A DNA stretch of 64,000 nucleotides from Planoprotostelium fungivorum (taxonomy: Eukaryota; Evosea; Variosea; Cavosteliida; Cavosteliaceae). Shown one piece after another: positions 24,322 through 35,843 of the stretch (positions are counted from its first letter, which is position 1; every line of letters starts with the position of its first letter). Where the stretch lies: positions 1 through 64,000 of the forward strand of contig MDYQ01000139.1 of the NCBI GenBank assembly GCA_003024175.1. Reading direction: 5' to 3'. The notes under the pieces were generated by a model, which searched no databases, was not told where the DNA came from, and saw nothing but the letters and a program-made list of their open reading frames with translations. The position numbers and the translations under genes are program-made.

Positions 24322-25784
24322 TCAAAACCACAGACGCTTCTTGAATCTCTCATCTTCTTCCATTCTCTTTGATAACTTGTCTCCTATCGTCAACTCTTTG
24401 CAATATGTTTGTAGCACGCTTTCATCTAAAATTCAAATGAGATCACACGTCGCCCATCTCGACTCACCATCACAAGATGCGGAGAGGAGATTGTTCTTCA
24501 AGAATTCGATTCGGTCTCTCAAGATAGTGGGCAAGTTAAAGAGGACCTTCTTGTCGCATGCTAGGCCGTCATCTATGGCCCACACAAACTTCTCGATGAT
24601 GAAGCAGGTCCAATCGATATTCAACGGTGAGAGATTTGAAGGAACGTCCCAACTGATGTCTCTGCTGATGTGTTCCCTGCATCAAGATGAGATCTCATGT
24701 TCGATGATGGTCAACATCACCTGCACCATTGAAAGACGTCCAGCTGCGATGGAAGCATGGGATTCAGCATGTCCTTCACCCACGGTCTATCCATGGATTC
24801 TGACAGAGGAAAGAGATTGTCCAGGTGCTCCAAGATGTCCATTCTGGCTTGTGCTGAGACGGAACCCAGCAGCCACACTTGCCCAATGTCCACACTAACA
24901 TGATGTCCCATCGCGATGAGCCACATCATGGACCGAAGTTGCCCCGATCGTATAGAGTTACGGAAGGCGGTGCCTGATGTGATGGTGGTGGCACATCCAG
25001 TCTCATGCAGATGGGTCATGGCGTCGATGTGTCCATTCTCCACGGCCACGATGAAGGCTCTCGACTTGATGGGGAGACCGAGTTGGCGGGCCAGAATTAA
25101 GACGTCGATCCTTCCCATTCTGGCGGCTGCGATGGCGATATCATCTTCGATGGCATAGCCAACTTCTATGGACCAGCGGATGAAATCGTGATCTCCCCAG
25201 CCGCCAATGTGTTTGCATCTTTTGGCGATGAATCCTCTATCGTGCAACCATCGTATGATGGAGGGGCTGCCTTGTATATCCGCTTCGGTCAACAGATAAG
25301 GGTAGATAGTCTGAGGGATAGACTCGAGTTTAGAGATGTCGCCTCCTCGTATGATGGTACGGACGGTTCTCTGTATCTCTTCGGGTGTGAGCAGGAGTGA
25401 TGCGTCTGAATAGGGCGAAGGTTCGTCTCGGATGAGTGGAATGAGATCCAACCGCTGATGATAATGGATGAGTAGAGGTAGCCCTTGAGTATCATCCAGA
25501 TGGTCTCTGATGAAGGACACTGTATTGAAATCCGCACGTTCCACCGCCAGACGATAGGTTCCGATCGTGAGGGGGACTTTGAGCTCTTGCATGAACCATT
25601 GAAGGGTATCGAGAGATGTTGCAGCGTTCACCGATAACCACCACAGATTGAATGTCTTTTGTTGAACTGGCGTTGGTGCAAAGTGGCTGCTCCATGATTT
25701 AGAGACGAAAGAGAGGGGAATATAATCAACCCAATCGAGGTAGTGTGATATCTCTTTCAGTAGATCTAAGGGTAGTGTGTTCAT
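24322..25784 (-). CDS. F-box protein with ankyrin-like repeats
   Basis: The start at 25784 gives an F-box at residues 1-40 (LPLDLLKEISHYLDWVDYIP, LSFVSKSWSSHF). About 300 residues of ankyrin-like helices follow, of the type seen in amoebal F-box/ankyrin proteins (SPSIIRWLHDRGF; GRIDVLILARQLGLPI; NGHIDAMTHLHETGC; SGQLRSMMWLIAMG). The first exon is about 350 codons. Two more exons follow introns at about 24.7 and 24.45 kb (EHISRDISWDVPSNL; LQTYCKELTIGDKLSKRM) and end KRLWF with TGA at 24322. The F-box normally docks to SKP1 in an SCF ubiquitin ligase, with the repeats choosing substrate. The substrate is unknown. Confidence 0.75.
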
Positions 25785-26069
25785 GTGGTCCGTGGATGAT
25801 GTGACGCTGAGAGGATGATTTTCTGTTCGTTGAATGAGTGAGGTGAATGCTACATCAACGTGGTGATCGAGTAATTAGTACCTAAAGAGATATTGTACGA
25901 AAGAACGAAGTCGTGTGTGATGTGCGATTGGGTGAAATGGTGCCGATGAGGGATGGCATCATTTTATATTAAAATTTATTGTGACTCGCCAGGGTGCAAG
26001 TAAGCAGTGACACTTATGAAACGAAGATCGAAAGAAAGAGACGCGTGGGACGAGAGCTGTGAAATCCCT

Positions 26070-28002
26070 CTACGATGAGCTCTCTTGTATTATACGAACG
26101 CACTCATCGACACAGTCCGCATCGATCTGTCCTTTCGATGCCATGTAACAGAGTCTCCTCATATATCGAATCCTATAGTCTTCTGTCCCCAACAGTTGAT
26201 GATGAGCCAGCGTGAAGCGAATGCACGTTGTAGACAGTTGGTTGCACACGGGGACGCTAAAGAGGATGAGTCGATCGTGTGACCGTATGAGTTGTCTGAT
26301 TCTCACCAGCTCGTGTGAACGAATCGGAACCATAGAGAATCGAGCTCGTTGTCTTCATGTGCCGTTCCAGGCCTCTTTGTGATGGTCTAGAACGCGAATG
26401 AGTGACGATCGCGAACGTCTTCTAACCTGATGTTGCATCTCCCACTGCCACGGCTCCAACTACGACGAGACGTTTTATTTTCGAAGATGAGAGGATTCAT
26501 GCGTGTCTCACTTTTAGTTCTTTATCTCCATTTAGAAGGGGAGGAAGGAAGGTATGTTGATAGAGGTGAGGAAATGTCTTCGAGTTTGGGCTTTTCACGG
26601 GGGCCGTAGGTTCCCTCGGCCTCATCGTGCGTCTCACCTCTTTCGGGTCGCGGATGAGCTGATTGGCTCTGATGGTATCGTCTTTCGTAATGAAATAGAC
26701 CTTCTTCGTAATCTATGAGGGTTAATGTGGTTCGTCCCATTTTGGATGTCACCTCACCTTGTGATTCGATCTCAATCGGAGATCGTGATCGAGTCTCATG
26801 TGAAGGAAGAGATGGGGTTCTTTGATGAACCATCTCTGACACAAGGGACACATGAGATTGTTACTCTTGAATTTAGAATAGACCAAGTTGGGCAGTGCAA
26901 AGTGGAACTCGATGGTCATGTTGGGTTGTCTGTCCGATCGTGTGTCATTTCGAATGATGATGGGTCGATTGGTTGGAATTTGATATCTACGAGATGAGCC
27001 AGATAAGAGTTTCGAAGTCAACTGGACTGCAGTCTGTCTTGGTTTAGAAGATGAGGTCTCATTGGGATGGGAAGATGACCTCCATATAGTCGATGCTAGT
27101 TATTGAATGCATAGTGAAAGTCTCGGCGGTTTCTCCATCCTTCCACGTGATGTCGATGAAGCCGATGTAACCATCACTTTGCACCGGCTCAGATCTTGAC
27201 TTCCTGCATCGTGAGATGGCATCGCACAAACGGCTTACTTCTTTGGATTCGATGCCTTCCTCTTCACCACTAATCCCTTTATCTTGTCTTTGCATCTCGC
27301 ATCTGTTTTGAACTCCCAAAGTGGTTCCTGCAAGTCGCTTGAATTCAGGATAAACCTATTCCATCATCTCACCCTATCGATGTTCATATGAGACACACAA
27401 AGAACGAGCATCGTCTTATCGCCCCAATTTCGAAACTCGGTGAGAGTGGTGCCATCTGATTGGATCGTCTCTTCCGTGTGCAACTTCCACACGTTGTATG
27501 GAGATGGAGGATCAGTGTTCAATTTGTTTTTGGGAGACCTCCATGATGTGTTCTGCAGAGTTGAGGAGGAAAAGGACTCAGATGTGTACCTTCACTGTCT
27601 TGGATTTGATGGAATCGACACGATGGTAGATGGCAGCTGTAATTGCGCGATCTCTAACCGCTTCGATCCGGATGTGATGGTGATAGACACCACCCACTGA
27701 CGTCTTCAAGTGTCTGACAAAAGAAGGTAGAATGGATCCATTCAGATAACTCAAGTTTCTCCTCAGAAAGATCGGCTGTTCGATTCAGTTCTGCATTCCA
27801 TTATCTGCTGACGTCTTCTCACACAGATCCTGTCCCGTATCTTCCTTCTGGATGTCCTATCCAATTCATCTGCATATTCCCTCTCGAAATCAGACGTTGC
27901 TCGATGGCTCATGTTACTGAGGGAATTGAGAAAGAATTGGCGTATCAAACAATTGAGACCCAAACGTTTCCCAAAAACCAGCAGAAGGACGCTGGAGATC
28001 AT
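26070..28002 (-). CDS. SUZ12: SUZ12 homologue (VEFS-box Polycomb repressive complex 2 subunit)
   Basis: This is the scaffold subunit of PRC2, which methylates histone H3 Lys27. Near the N-terminus, LIRQFFLNSLSNMSHRATSD aligns with human [20 protein letters not shown]. The middle has a C2H2 finger, MCPLCQRWFIKEPHLFLHMR followed by LDHD (near 26.8 kb). The VEFS box begins with HYERRYHQSQSAHP (near 26.67 kb). Its helical end is ELDSLWFRFVHTS, then QLSTTCIRFTLAHHQLL and RIRYMRRLCYMASKGQID, parallel to human EVMKLWNLHVMKH...NHACMLFVENY...NFMLHLVSMHDFNLI. The protein is shorter than human SUZ12 (739 aa). The start at 28002 is tentative because the extreme N-terminus is poorly conserved. Start codons of this gene and the divergent permease are about 92 bp apart. 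Confidence 0.82.
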
Positions 28003-28094
28003 CCACGGAAGCCATGAGCGTCAAATTCAGAGTTAACCGTGAGGTTGGTGATTATAATCTGTCGAGATCTCATCTTCTACAGTCACCGCACGGA
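28003..28094. promoter_or_regulatory. Divergent promoter between SUZ12 and amino-acid permease
   Basis: This gap of about 92 bases separates opposed start codons and must serve both genes. An alternative plus-strand ATG at 28014 would shrink it to about 11 bases. Confidence 0.35.
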
Positions 28095-30485
28095 ATGGTG
28101 CACCTCCTTTCAGAAGAGGAGCTTAGCAGTATTGATATGCCTTCATCTCCGCAAAAATCGATCGAGGAGGAAGAAGTGGAGGAGTATGTATATCGATTTT
28201 CACATCACCATTCTGATTTTCACCTCTCAGGAAACCTCCACCGAGTCCATTGATGATGCAAAATCACACGCAGAGGAAACTTCTCCCTCGACATCTCACC
28301 ATGATTGCTATCGGAGGAACCATTGGAACCGGTCTCTTCTTAGGAAGTGGTGCCGCACTCGCCACTGCTGGCCCACTCGGAGCTCTGTTGGGTGATGCAT
28401 CGTATGATGACGATCGGATTCGTTCCCATCGGCGAATCCATGATTGAAGGTATGCAGGTTATCTCATCATGGGATCCGTCATGTGGTCTGTCACAACGAC
28501 TCTGGGTGAGATGTCCGCGTTCCTACCGGTGAGAGAACTTATTCCCTCCATCCCGCCTCATCTTTTGTTCAATTTCGTGACATACATCAGGTGGCGGGCA
28601 GCTTCACCAACTACGCCGGACGTTTCGTTGATCCCGCTCTTGGATTCGCCACAGGTGTAAAAAAAGATGTAAGTCGCGTCTAACGATGCAACAGGTTGGA
28701 ACTATTGGTATTCTTACGCAGTGAGTCATCATGATGTGCACGACGTTCACGCGTCGTCTACGATCTACATTGATCACGTGATCAGATCACTCTGCCCACC
28801 GAGATCACCGCCGCGGCGATCGTCATCTCTTATTGGAAGGTGATGAGAAGATGTGATGAACCTTCTCAAGTGTGAGATAGATCGATGTACCTGTGGCCGT
28901 GTGGATCTTAATCTTTCTATTCGCAACGGTGGCCATCAACATGATCGGTGCCGGTGCTTACGGTGAAACTGAATTCTGGCTGTCCATATTCAAAGTGAGA
29001 TCATTTTATTCCATTTTATTCTTCGTCTACAATGTACCGAATTGATTTTACTTCAGGTTTTGACGATTATTGGTTTGATCGTCTGTGGTTTCATTTTGGT
29101 CTTGGGAGGTGGTCCCGATCGCGAAGTCATCGGCTTCAAGTGAGAATATTTTACAGGACATCGTTTCTCATGAGGCGACGTAGATATTGGAGAGAGCCTG
29201 GAGCTTTCAATTACATGTACAGTGAAACTCCTGGAGGTTATTTCCTCGCGACGTGGGCCGTATTCATTCAAGCCGCCTTCTCTTATCAAGGTGTGTCATC
29301 ACGTCATTTTATTTCGTTTTGTTTCTGAAGACCCTCACAGGGACTGAGATCGTAGCGGTGACGGCTGCAGAAGCGAAGAATCCACGAAAGACGATACCTT
29401 CTGCTCTTCGCAGTGTTTTCATTCGAATATTACTCTTTTACGTCCTCGGCGTCATGGTCATCGGTCTCCTCGTCCCTTTCAACGATCCAGAGGTGATTCG
29501 ATCTCATCATCATCACAAGCCATTCCACCTCTAAAAGACTCCACATATCCCATCATCACATCACATCCACACATGCATCATCTTCTTCCACGTCTAATCC
29601 TCTCAGTTACTCCAATTGAACGAAGAAGACTCTGGAACGGCAGATTCTTCTCCCTTTGTCATCTTCATCCGAAGAGCCGGCATCTCCGGTCTCCCCTCCA
29701 TCATCAACGCCGTCATCTTGACCGCCGCTTTCTCTGCGGGCAACTCTGATCTCTACGCCGCTTCTAGAACCCTCTACGCTCTCGCTTTAGAACGCAGGGC
29801 ACCCGCCATCTTTGCAAAGTGAGAGACCGGAGATGATGAGTTTGCTGATGGAGACAGGTGCACGGACGGGGGTCTACCTCTATATGCCGTCTTAGCCACA
29901 TCGACCATCGGTCTCCTGGCCCTTCTGAACGTGAACGCGGCCGGTGGATCCGTCTTCATGTGGTTGTTGTCTTTCGCATCGGTGTCTGGTCTCATCACGT
30001 GGGCCACCATCTGTCTGTGTTACATTCGATTCTACGGGGCGTTGAAGGTTCAAGGAATCGACCGCAGGTGAGAATGAGATCCACATCGTGTCGTGATGAA
30101 GTCACAGCGTCCTTCCATACAGAGCTCCCTTTCAACCTTATTCCGCATGGTTCGGAATGATCTCGTGCATCATCATCATCGTCTTTAACGGCTTCGCTTC
30201 CCTCTTTCCATTCCATTTCGTGGGTTTTGTGAGCGCCTACGTGGGAGTCCCACTCTTCTTTGCTGTTTACTGGGGATACAAAAAGTATTATCACACTCGA
30301 ATGGTCGAGCTGAATCAGGTGATCATCACATCCGATCTGATCTACGCATCAAGAGCTTCAAGGTCTCATCGATACAGGTGACTTTTGAGATGCCTCATGG
30401 CACCATCGAGCAAGAAGAGGAAGAAGAACTCCTACCACCACCTCACAACTATTGGGAGAAAATACAGCGGTGGCAGCTCTTTTGA
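28095..30485 (+). CDS. Amino-acid permease (APC superfamily, fungal YAT/AAP type)
   Basis: This plasma-membrane amino-acid/H+ symporter has about 12 membrane segments. A soluble acidic N-terminus ([20 protein letters not shown]) precedes the family signature [20 protein letters not shown] in TM1. Later blocks are [20 protein letters not shown] (about 29.36 kb), [20 protein letters not shown] with [12 protein letters not shown] (about 29.7 kb), and a hydrophobic end with a cytosolic acidic tail ([14 protein letters not shown]...WQLF). The first intron splices GA/G so that the N-terminal exon joins TM1 in frame. The start at 28095 ([12 protein letters not shown]) is preferred over 28014 for spacing. 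Ten or more introns, several with ATTTTATT motifs (about 29.0 and 29.3 kb). Confidence 0.88.
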
Positions 30486-30600
30486 TTTTAGTGTCATTCT
30501 TTTGATCTTAGAAACAAATGAGAGGATGTGTGGTGCTTCTATACGAAATCAGCTTACAGAGAGCCAAATGCGTTCAAACGAACCAATGATCTTGCAGGAT

Positions 30601-31264
30601 TCAGAATGCAGAGATCCACGTGAATCGTGCAGCTGTGTCCTGACTAGTTTTTTTTCCAATTTCTCCGAGGAGAAAGCGGAAGCGAGGGCTGTCACAAACA
30701 AAAGACTTCGATTGTGGTTGTATCAGAACTGAAGTTGCAGCAGCTGGCAATGTCTGGATTGGACTACAGACCATGTGTTGGTTGATTTGTCTCAACTGAT
30801 ATGTCCTCCAGATGATGCGGTCGACGATCTGATCCAGTCGATCTTTCCCGCATTCATCTCGTGTTGTGAATCGTGGCGGTTTCATCAGAGGATCATCGTC
30901 ATCACCCGCTTGTAGGAGGCACACTCCGAAGAGGCCTTCAGGTCTCCTTTCCTTGTGAAAGAATGTCGACTGTCGTTCCATTTCGGTTTCAATTTCGGGG
31001 TCTCGAAATTTCTCTGTAGATGGAGGAAGAAGGCATCTGCAATAGACTTGGCGATACCTATTGTGAAAGTGATCCAAGTTCAATTTGCAACAGCCAACGG
31101 GAACGTAGACAAACCTCCAAGACAGCCGCAGCAACGCTGTGAGCTCTGTCCTCCATCACGATCAACGATAAATCACGTGTAAAGGTGAGATCTATATGTC
31201 CCCTCTCGTAGACGATGTCGTCAGCATCACATTTTCCAATGCAACACCATCTTTTCCCTCTCAT
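30601..31264 (-). CDS. Hypothetical protein, weakly supported
   Basis: A 177-codon minus-strand frame (about 30601-31134) contains TEKFRDPEIETEMERQSTFF and LDQIVDRIIWRTYQLRQINQ. Just upstream, an ATG at 31264 opens MRGKRWCCIGKCDADDIVYE, which may be a first exon, but I could not settle the splice that joins them. No domain is recognised. It fills most of the gap between two plus-strand genes. It could equally be chance. Confidence 0.3.
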
Positions 31265-31307
31265 CTTTTACAACAGACGATCGATCGCTTAGAGGAATTT
31301 AGACGAC

Positions 31308-32942
31308 ATGATGAACGACAGCCGCCGACCATTTCCTGTTGATAACACCATCAAAAAGAGGAAGAAGGCAGGATCCTTCATACAAACCAATCCAACCCTC
31401 CGTTCTCTTCTGAGTCTAAAAACCTCCACCCCATTAGAGGGTCTGTTTACGGGCTGGACCGAAAGGTGATCGGACAATGAAGTACCTCCAGCTGAATCCT
31501 TCAGACAAAAATACGAGGCTCTCAGACAGCTCATCGACTCGGCGGAGCTCTCTACTGAACACCAATTTCAACTTTTACTTCAGTGAGTGTCACATGGATA
31601 ATGGAGCCTGAAGAAGCGAACAGGATCGATGGCAATCTCAAGACGAACCCCATGGACGTCATACCCCCTGAGTTGGGCTTATACGTCTTCAGTTTCTTGG
31701 ATAGAAGGGATCTCAGCCGAGCTGCATTGGTGAGGATTCCATTCCAAAGATAATCTGATCCGTCAAAGGTTTGCCGTCAGTGGAAGGAGTTGGCCTACGA
31801 TAGGACCCTCCTCATACAGAAAGTCAAGGACGGCTACATGTACTGCGGAACGTGCTCGACCCTCATCGGCTGCGAGGAAGACGTCCTCTCACGCGTGAGA
31901 CCCTCCTCCTCCATAATGCATCTGAATCATCTTCCAGAAATACAGATTAGACTTTTCTCTGGCCTTCCACGTGAAGATCTTACACAATGTGGACATCGGA
32001 CCTCTAGAGCGTGTCGACTTCTCTAATGGGACCTGTTTCCACGTCGCCGCTGCCTCATGCCGAAAATGTAAAACCGAGCTGGGAGTTCGCTACGTGAGTG
32101 TAGATCAACAATAAATTTCATCTCAATTGATTTCATACAGATGCCTAGACCAGAAGAAGAACAGTCATCCACCGACGAAGACGAAGAAGATGAGACCTCC
32201 CACCACGTCGGTGCCCATCACGAGATCTACGACAGTCTCTCATCAGGTCGTCATCCATCTCATCCGTCTCACCTCCATCTGACATGAACAGTGTCTCATG
32301 GTCCCGTTTTGGACTCCACCGTCGGTACCTTCCTCTTAAAGAAGAAGATGGCATACTTCCCCGGAGAGGCTCTCGTCTCCACCGTAACTGTCTGTTCCAG
32401 TTGTGGCAATCACGTCGGCAAGGAACACAACATCATCAGCTGGGTGAGAAGACGTCTATTGTGATGATGATGCTGATGATGTCCATCAGAACTATTGTCT
32501 GAGAGGTTCGGAAGCTTTTCAATTCTCCTCCCTGTGAGTGTCCATCGAATGTTCTGCAATAGAATTGACTCGTTGTAGACAGAACGTCTCGTTCGGTGAA
32601 CCCAAGAGGGTCTCTTACAGCAGCGGCAACTACACCGTCTCGGATGCCTCATGCGTTGGTTGCCACGAGCTCATCGGCATCAAATACGTGAGACACCCTT
32701 TCACCTCTTCACATCATCACCCGCCTCCATCTCCATCTCTTCATCATCTCACCTTCACTCAGCTACAAGCATCTGATGGACAGAACGCTTACAAAGTGGG
32801 AACTTTCTTGGTCGAAAAACCGAAAGTCAAAGTCATCTCGGTCACCATGCAGGCGGCGTCGAGAGATAAGAGGAAGAACAGAAGGTCATCCCTCCTCTCC
32901 CTCTTCTCCTTCTTAAGGAAACCCGCCGTGGCTTCTCAGTAG
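31308..32942 (+). CDS. F-box protein with two Yippee/CULT-like zinc domains
   Basis: The N-terminus is basic then helical (NTIKKRKKAGSF; AESFRQKYEALRQLIDSAEL). A canonical F-box follows (MDVIPPELGLYVFSFLDRRD, LSRAALVCRQWKELAYDR). Two zinc domains of the Yippee/CULT fold come next. The first pairs CGTCSTLIGCEEDVLS with CRKCKTELGVRY. The second pairs CSSCGNHVGKEHNIISW with CVGCHELIGIKY, then NAYKVGTFLVEK as in Yippee proteins. Cereblon uses a similar CULT domain to bind ligands in a ubiquitin ligase, so a substrate-receptor role is inferred. Eight introns. The TAG at 32940-32942 is preceded by a basic tail (DKRKNRRSSLLSLFSFL). Confidence 0.78.
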
Positions 32943-33003
32943 ATGGAGCGAGATCTGGTGGCCCAACTTACAGATTGTATATAATTTGAATAAATTGATT
33001 TAA

Positions 33004-33907
33004 ATGGCATTATCGATCGATTGCATGGATGTACCAGCTTTGGACGTGAGGGTCCAAGTACAGGTTCGATTTCGCATGCGTACGTCTCATCACGTAATAT
33101 GTCTTCCAAATCTTGCCGTTCGTCCATGAGATGGAGAGGAAACATCCCTTGGTCTATCAATGTGCATTCCATACGTATCACGCCTACGCAGACTCCAGAC
33201 GAACGTACGCAATTCATAGACGTCAACTTCAATCTCGTCGTTTCATCATGTTCATAGAGGAACATCTCCCGTCAGGCTTTCGCAGTAATTCTTCCTTTGT
33301 CACTGCTCTGGGCTGTCTCAATCGGTATTGGGATGGTTGTCGCCAACATGAGGCCAATCAACAGAATCACATGATAGACAAGTTCTTCTCTGTCCACTGG
33401 AAGATTCGAGTCGAGAGTCACGAGCAGCCTTATCCAGTCCATATCTACATCCTCATCGATTCCAACAGCAACACCGTATTCATCGACCACCAAATGTGGC
33501 ACGCTTCTCGATCGGCCGAGGGCAAGATGGAAGAACAGCGCTTCACCTTCCTCCTCTTCATGATCCTTCTAAAGCAAATCTTCATCTTTCACGATGATGA
33601 CACTCCCTTCGATTGTTTCAGAGGACACCCACTGGTGCACCTGTTCCAAGGATCGCTTCAAATCTATGAAGAAGATCGGATCGTCTTGGTCCGTAGAGAG
33701 GGTTCATTCGAGCTCCCCGATGAGTTCATCGACGACTTCTTACAGACGGATCCTCTCCGCAGCGATGCCAACGTGAGGTTTTAATGCACCCTCTGTTTGA
33801 AGGAAATCCAGTCTGACACACGATAGCTGTACCTACCCATGGCTGAGCTACAGAGATACAGAGTGGAACCACCGAACCACAAGAAGAGGAGGCACGAAGA
33901 TGATTGA
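33004..33907 (+). CDS. Conserved-looking protein of unknown family
   Basis: I do not recognise this gene. An ATG at 33004 (MALSIDCMDVPALDVRVQVQ) splices over a 37-base intron (gtaatatg...catgag) to ERKHPLVYQCAFHTYHAYAD. A single exon then continues through RFIMFIEEHLPSGF, YPVHIYILIDSNSNTVFIDH and FTFLLFMILLKQIFIFHDDD to LPDEFIDDFLQTD. A last exon ends RVEPPNHKKRRHEDD with TGA at 33907, a possible nuclear-localisation tail. The alternating beta/alpha texture and normal codon use suggest a real globular protein of about 250 residues. It follows the F-box/Yippee gene by 61 bp. Confidence 0.6.
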
Positions 33908-34004
33908 AAGGGGCCGTGAAAATTAAATTAAAACTGCCACTTTGACTCTTTGTGGAACTTCGCATTTTTCATCGCGAGCGGCTCGGCTCAGACACATACG
34001 AACG

Positions 34005-35005
34005 ATGGCCGAGGTAGCGCACTATCAGAAAGAGTATCCAGAGTGGTCCCGACATCTTCAAGGATTGCACGAGAGATATGTAGATCCCTTTGTCATTAAT
34101 GTGCAAGGAAGAGACGTCGTCGTTCTGCAGGAGAATGTGATGCAAGCTGAGGATCTGGTGGGAGAGGGATATATACAGACTTCGATTCTAATGCACTCAG
34201 GGTAATACTGTGTGGGATGGGGTAATCGGACGAATGTATAGTCGTGTCACTGATTTCAAACAGAGCCTGGTTCTCAGTCACTACTTCTGCAATGAGACTG
34301 TGTTTCCTCTCGAGTTCTGGAATGGAAAGAGGATCATCGAGCTCGGCAGCGGTACCGGCATCGTAGGTAGACCACAGACCGTGTCAACGAGATTCGATGC
34401 TCATGCCTTCACAGGCACTGTGATGGCTTCTCTAGGGGCAGACGTTGTCATCACAGACAAGCATCCACAGACAGAACTGATCAAGAAGACAACCGAGAGG
34501 AACAAACAAGTCATGGTTGGGACTCACAGCGTCCAGGAGCTCCTCTGGTGATTGATGACGGTCACATTCTTTTCTATATCATGTCCGTGTTCATGTAAAA
34601 GACGAGCCTCAATTGAATGAATTGCAGGGGACAAGACGTTGCCGCATTTGGTAAACCGTATGATGTCATCATTGCATCCGAATGCATCTACTACAATGAC
34701 CTGGTCGGACCTCTTTGTGATTCGATGAGAAAGTGAGCAGTCACATGGCATCGCACGTTGTAATCTTGTGATAGACTCAGTAACGGAAACACCGACATCT
34801 ATCTATCGTATGAGACACACAACGATGAGTCCGTGGATTTCTTCATGGAAGAGGCTTCCCTTTTCTTCGACATCTCTCTGGTGAGATCATGATGGAGTCG
34901 ATGTTCTCACATGGACAGGTGCCTCATCTAGATCATCACAGAGAATTTCAATCTGAATATGTCAACATCATCAAGATGAGACTGAAGCAGAGTTTGTGCA
35001 AGTAG
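34005..35005 (+). CDS. METTL21-type protein methyltransferase
   Basis: This is a class I SAM-dependent methyltransferase of the METTL21/FAM86-like lysine methyltransferase group. The SAM-binding motif I is KRIIELGSGTGIVG, split by an intron after GIVG; motif II is LGADVVITDKH. The post-I active-site strand is DVIIASECIYYNDLV, where this group usually has D/S/A-x-x-Y-Y. The C-terminal sheet contains DIYLSYETHNDESVDFF and the tail is MRLKQSLCK. The start at 34005 (MAEVAHYQKEY) is the first ATG in an open exon. The TAG stop is at 35003-35005. The likely substrate is a lysine of a chaperone or translation factor; which one cannot be told. Confidence 0.8.
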
Positions 35006-35223
35006 GTAAATATCAACTGTATGATTAAAATGGATTCTGATAACCTTGGCTCATCATGTCTTCCTTATTTGACCGTGAGATGATCGAGACGATGCTCTAA
35101 CCAAGAAACTGTTGTTTTCGTAGGTTGATCATGAGAAGAAATAGACTTTCAACTCAAATAATTTATTTCAAAATTCTGTACTCTATGTGCGGTGGTTGGT
35201 GTGAGTGTCCCTCTATCCTCTGT

Positions 35224-35843
35224 TCAATACTTGATTCCCTTGTTCCTCCGTCGGTCTCGTACAAAGTTGAAGCAGTTCGATGTGACCACACATCTGGCCT
35301 TCGTGCCGTCTTCCGTCTCGTAATCCACGATGAAGCACAAGGAGGCTTTCGATTCTACCAGGCGGTGACTGACTCGGATGGACATGGATGAAGTTCGCAG
35401 GTGTGGTGTCGTGATGACGGCCTCCTCCCCACACGGTCCCCGCATGAGTTGCTGCTCTTGGGAGCACAGTGGCGTTCCTTTCTCGTTCAATAGAACGACA
35501 GAGATGTTGCAACCCGTGATCTTCCCCAATAATTCGGAGTGCTGCCATCGCATCAGTCAATGTCTTTAGATGATTGAATGCTCACTGGCTTCAGCATGAT
35601 GATTGGCTTTGGTGAGAGGAATCGATTCTCATTGTCGTAAGACTTCCTCTGTAGCGACCGCAGTGGTTCGAGCAGCTCAAACTCCGTAGACAGGGCCATC
35701 AGTGGTATATAGATCGGTACAGTCACATCAGATCTACTGACGACCTCCTTCTGTGGTTCATGATGGACCTCCTCACTCCACTTCTTCTCAACCCAACTAT
35801 AGATGTCGTCTTCGAAATCGAAGCTGGTGAATTCGCAGTTCAT
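35224..35843 (-). CDS. Orphan paralogue A (tentatively a CudA/Rel-like beta-sandwich protein)
   Basis: Two exons give about 190 residues. The N-terminal helix is FEDDIYSWVEKKWSEE. The middle contains PIYIPLMALSTEFELLEPLR, SLQRKSYDNENRFLSPKP and IIMLKP. After a GTGAG intron come HSELLGKITGCNISVVLL, GEEAVITTPHLRTSSMSIRV and RCVVTSNCFNFVRDRRR. Copy B at 57250-57929 is very similar over its whole length. The late pattern (S..HRL..kasLCFIVDYE, then SNCFNFV and a basic end) recalls the DNA-binding beta-sandwich of CudA-, Rel- or STAT-type factors. That is a weak resemblance only. Confidence 0.65.
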
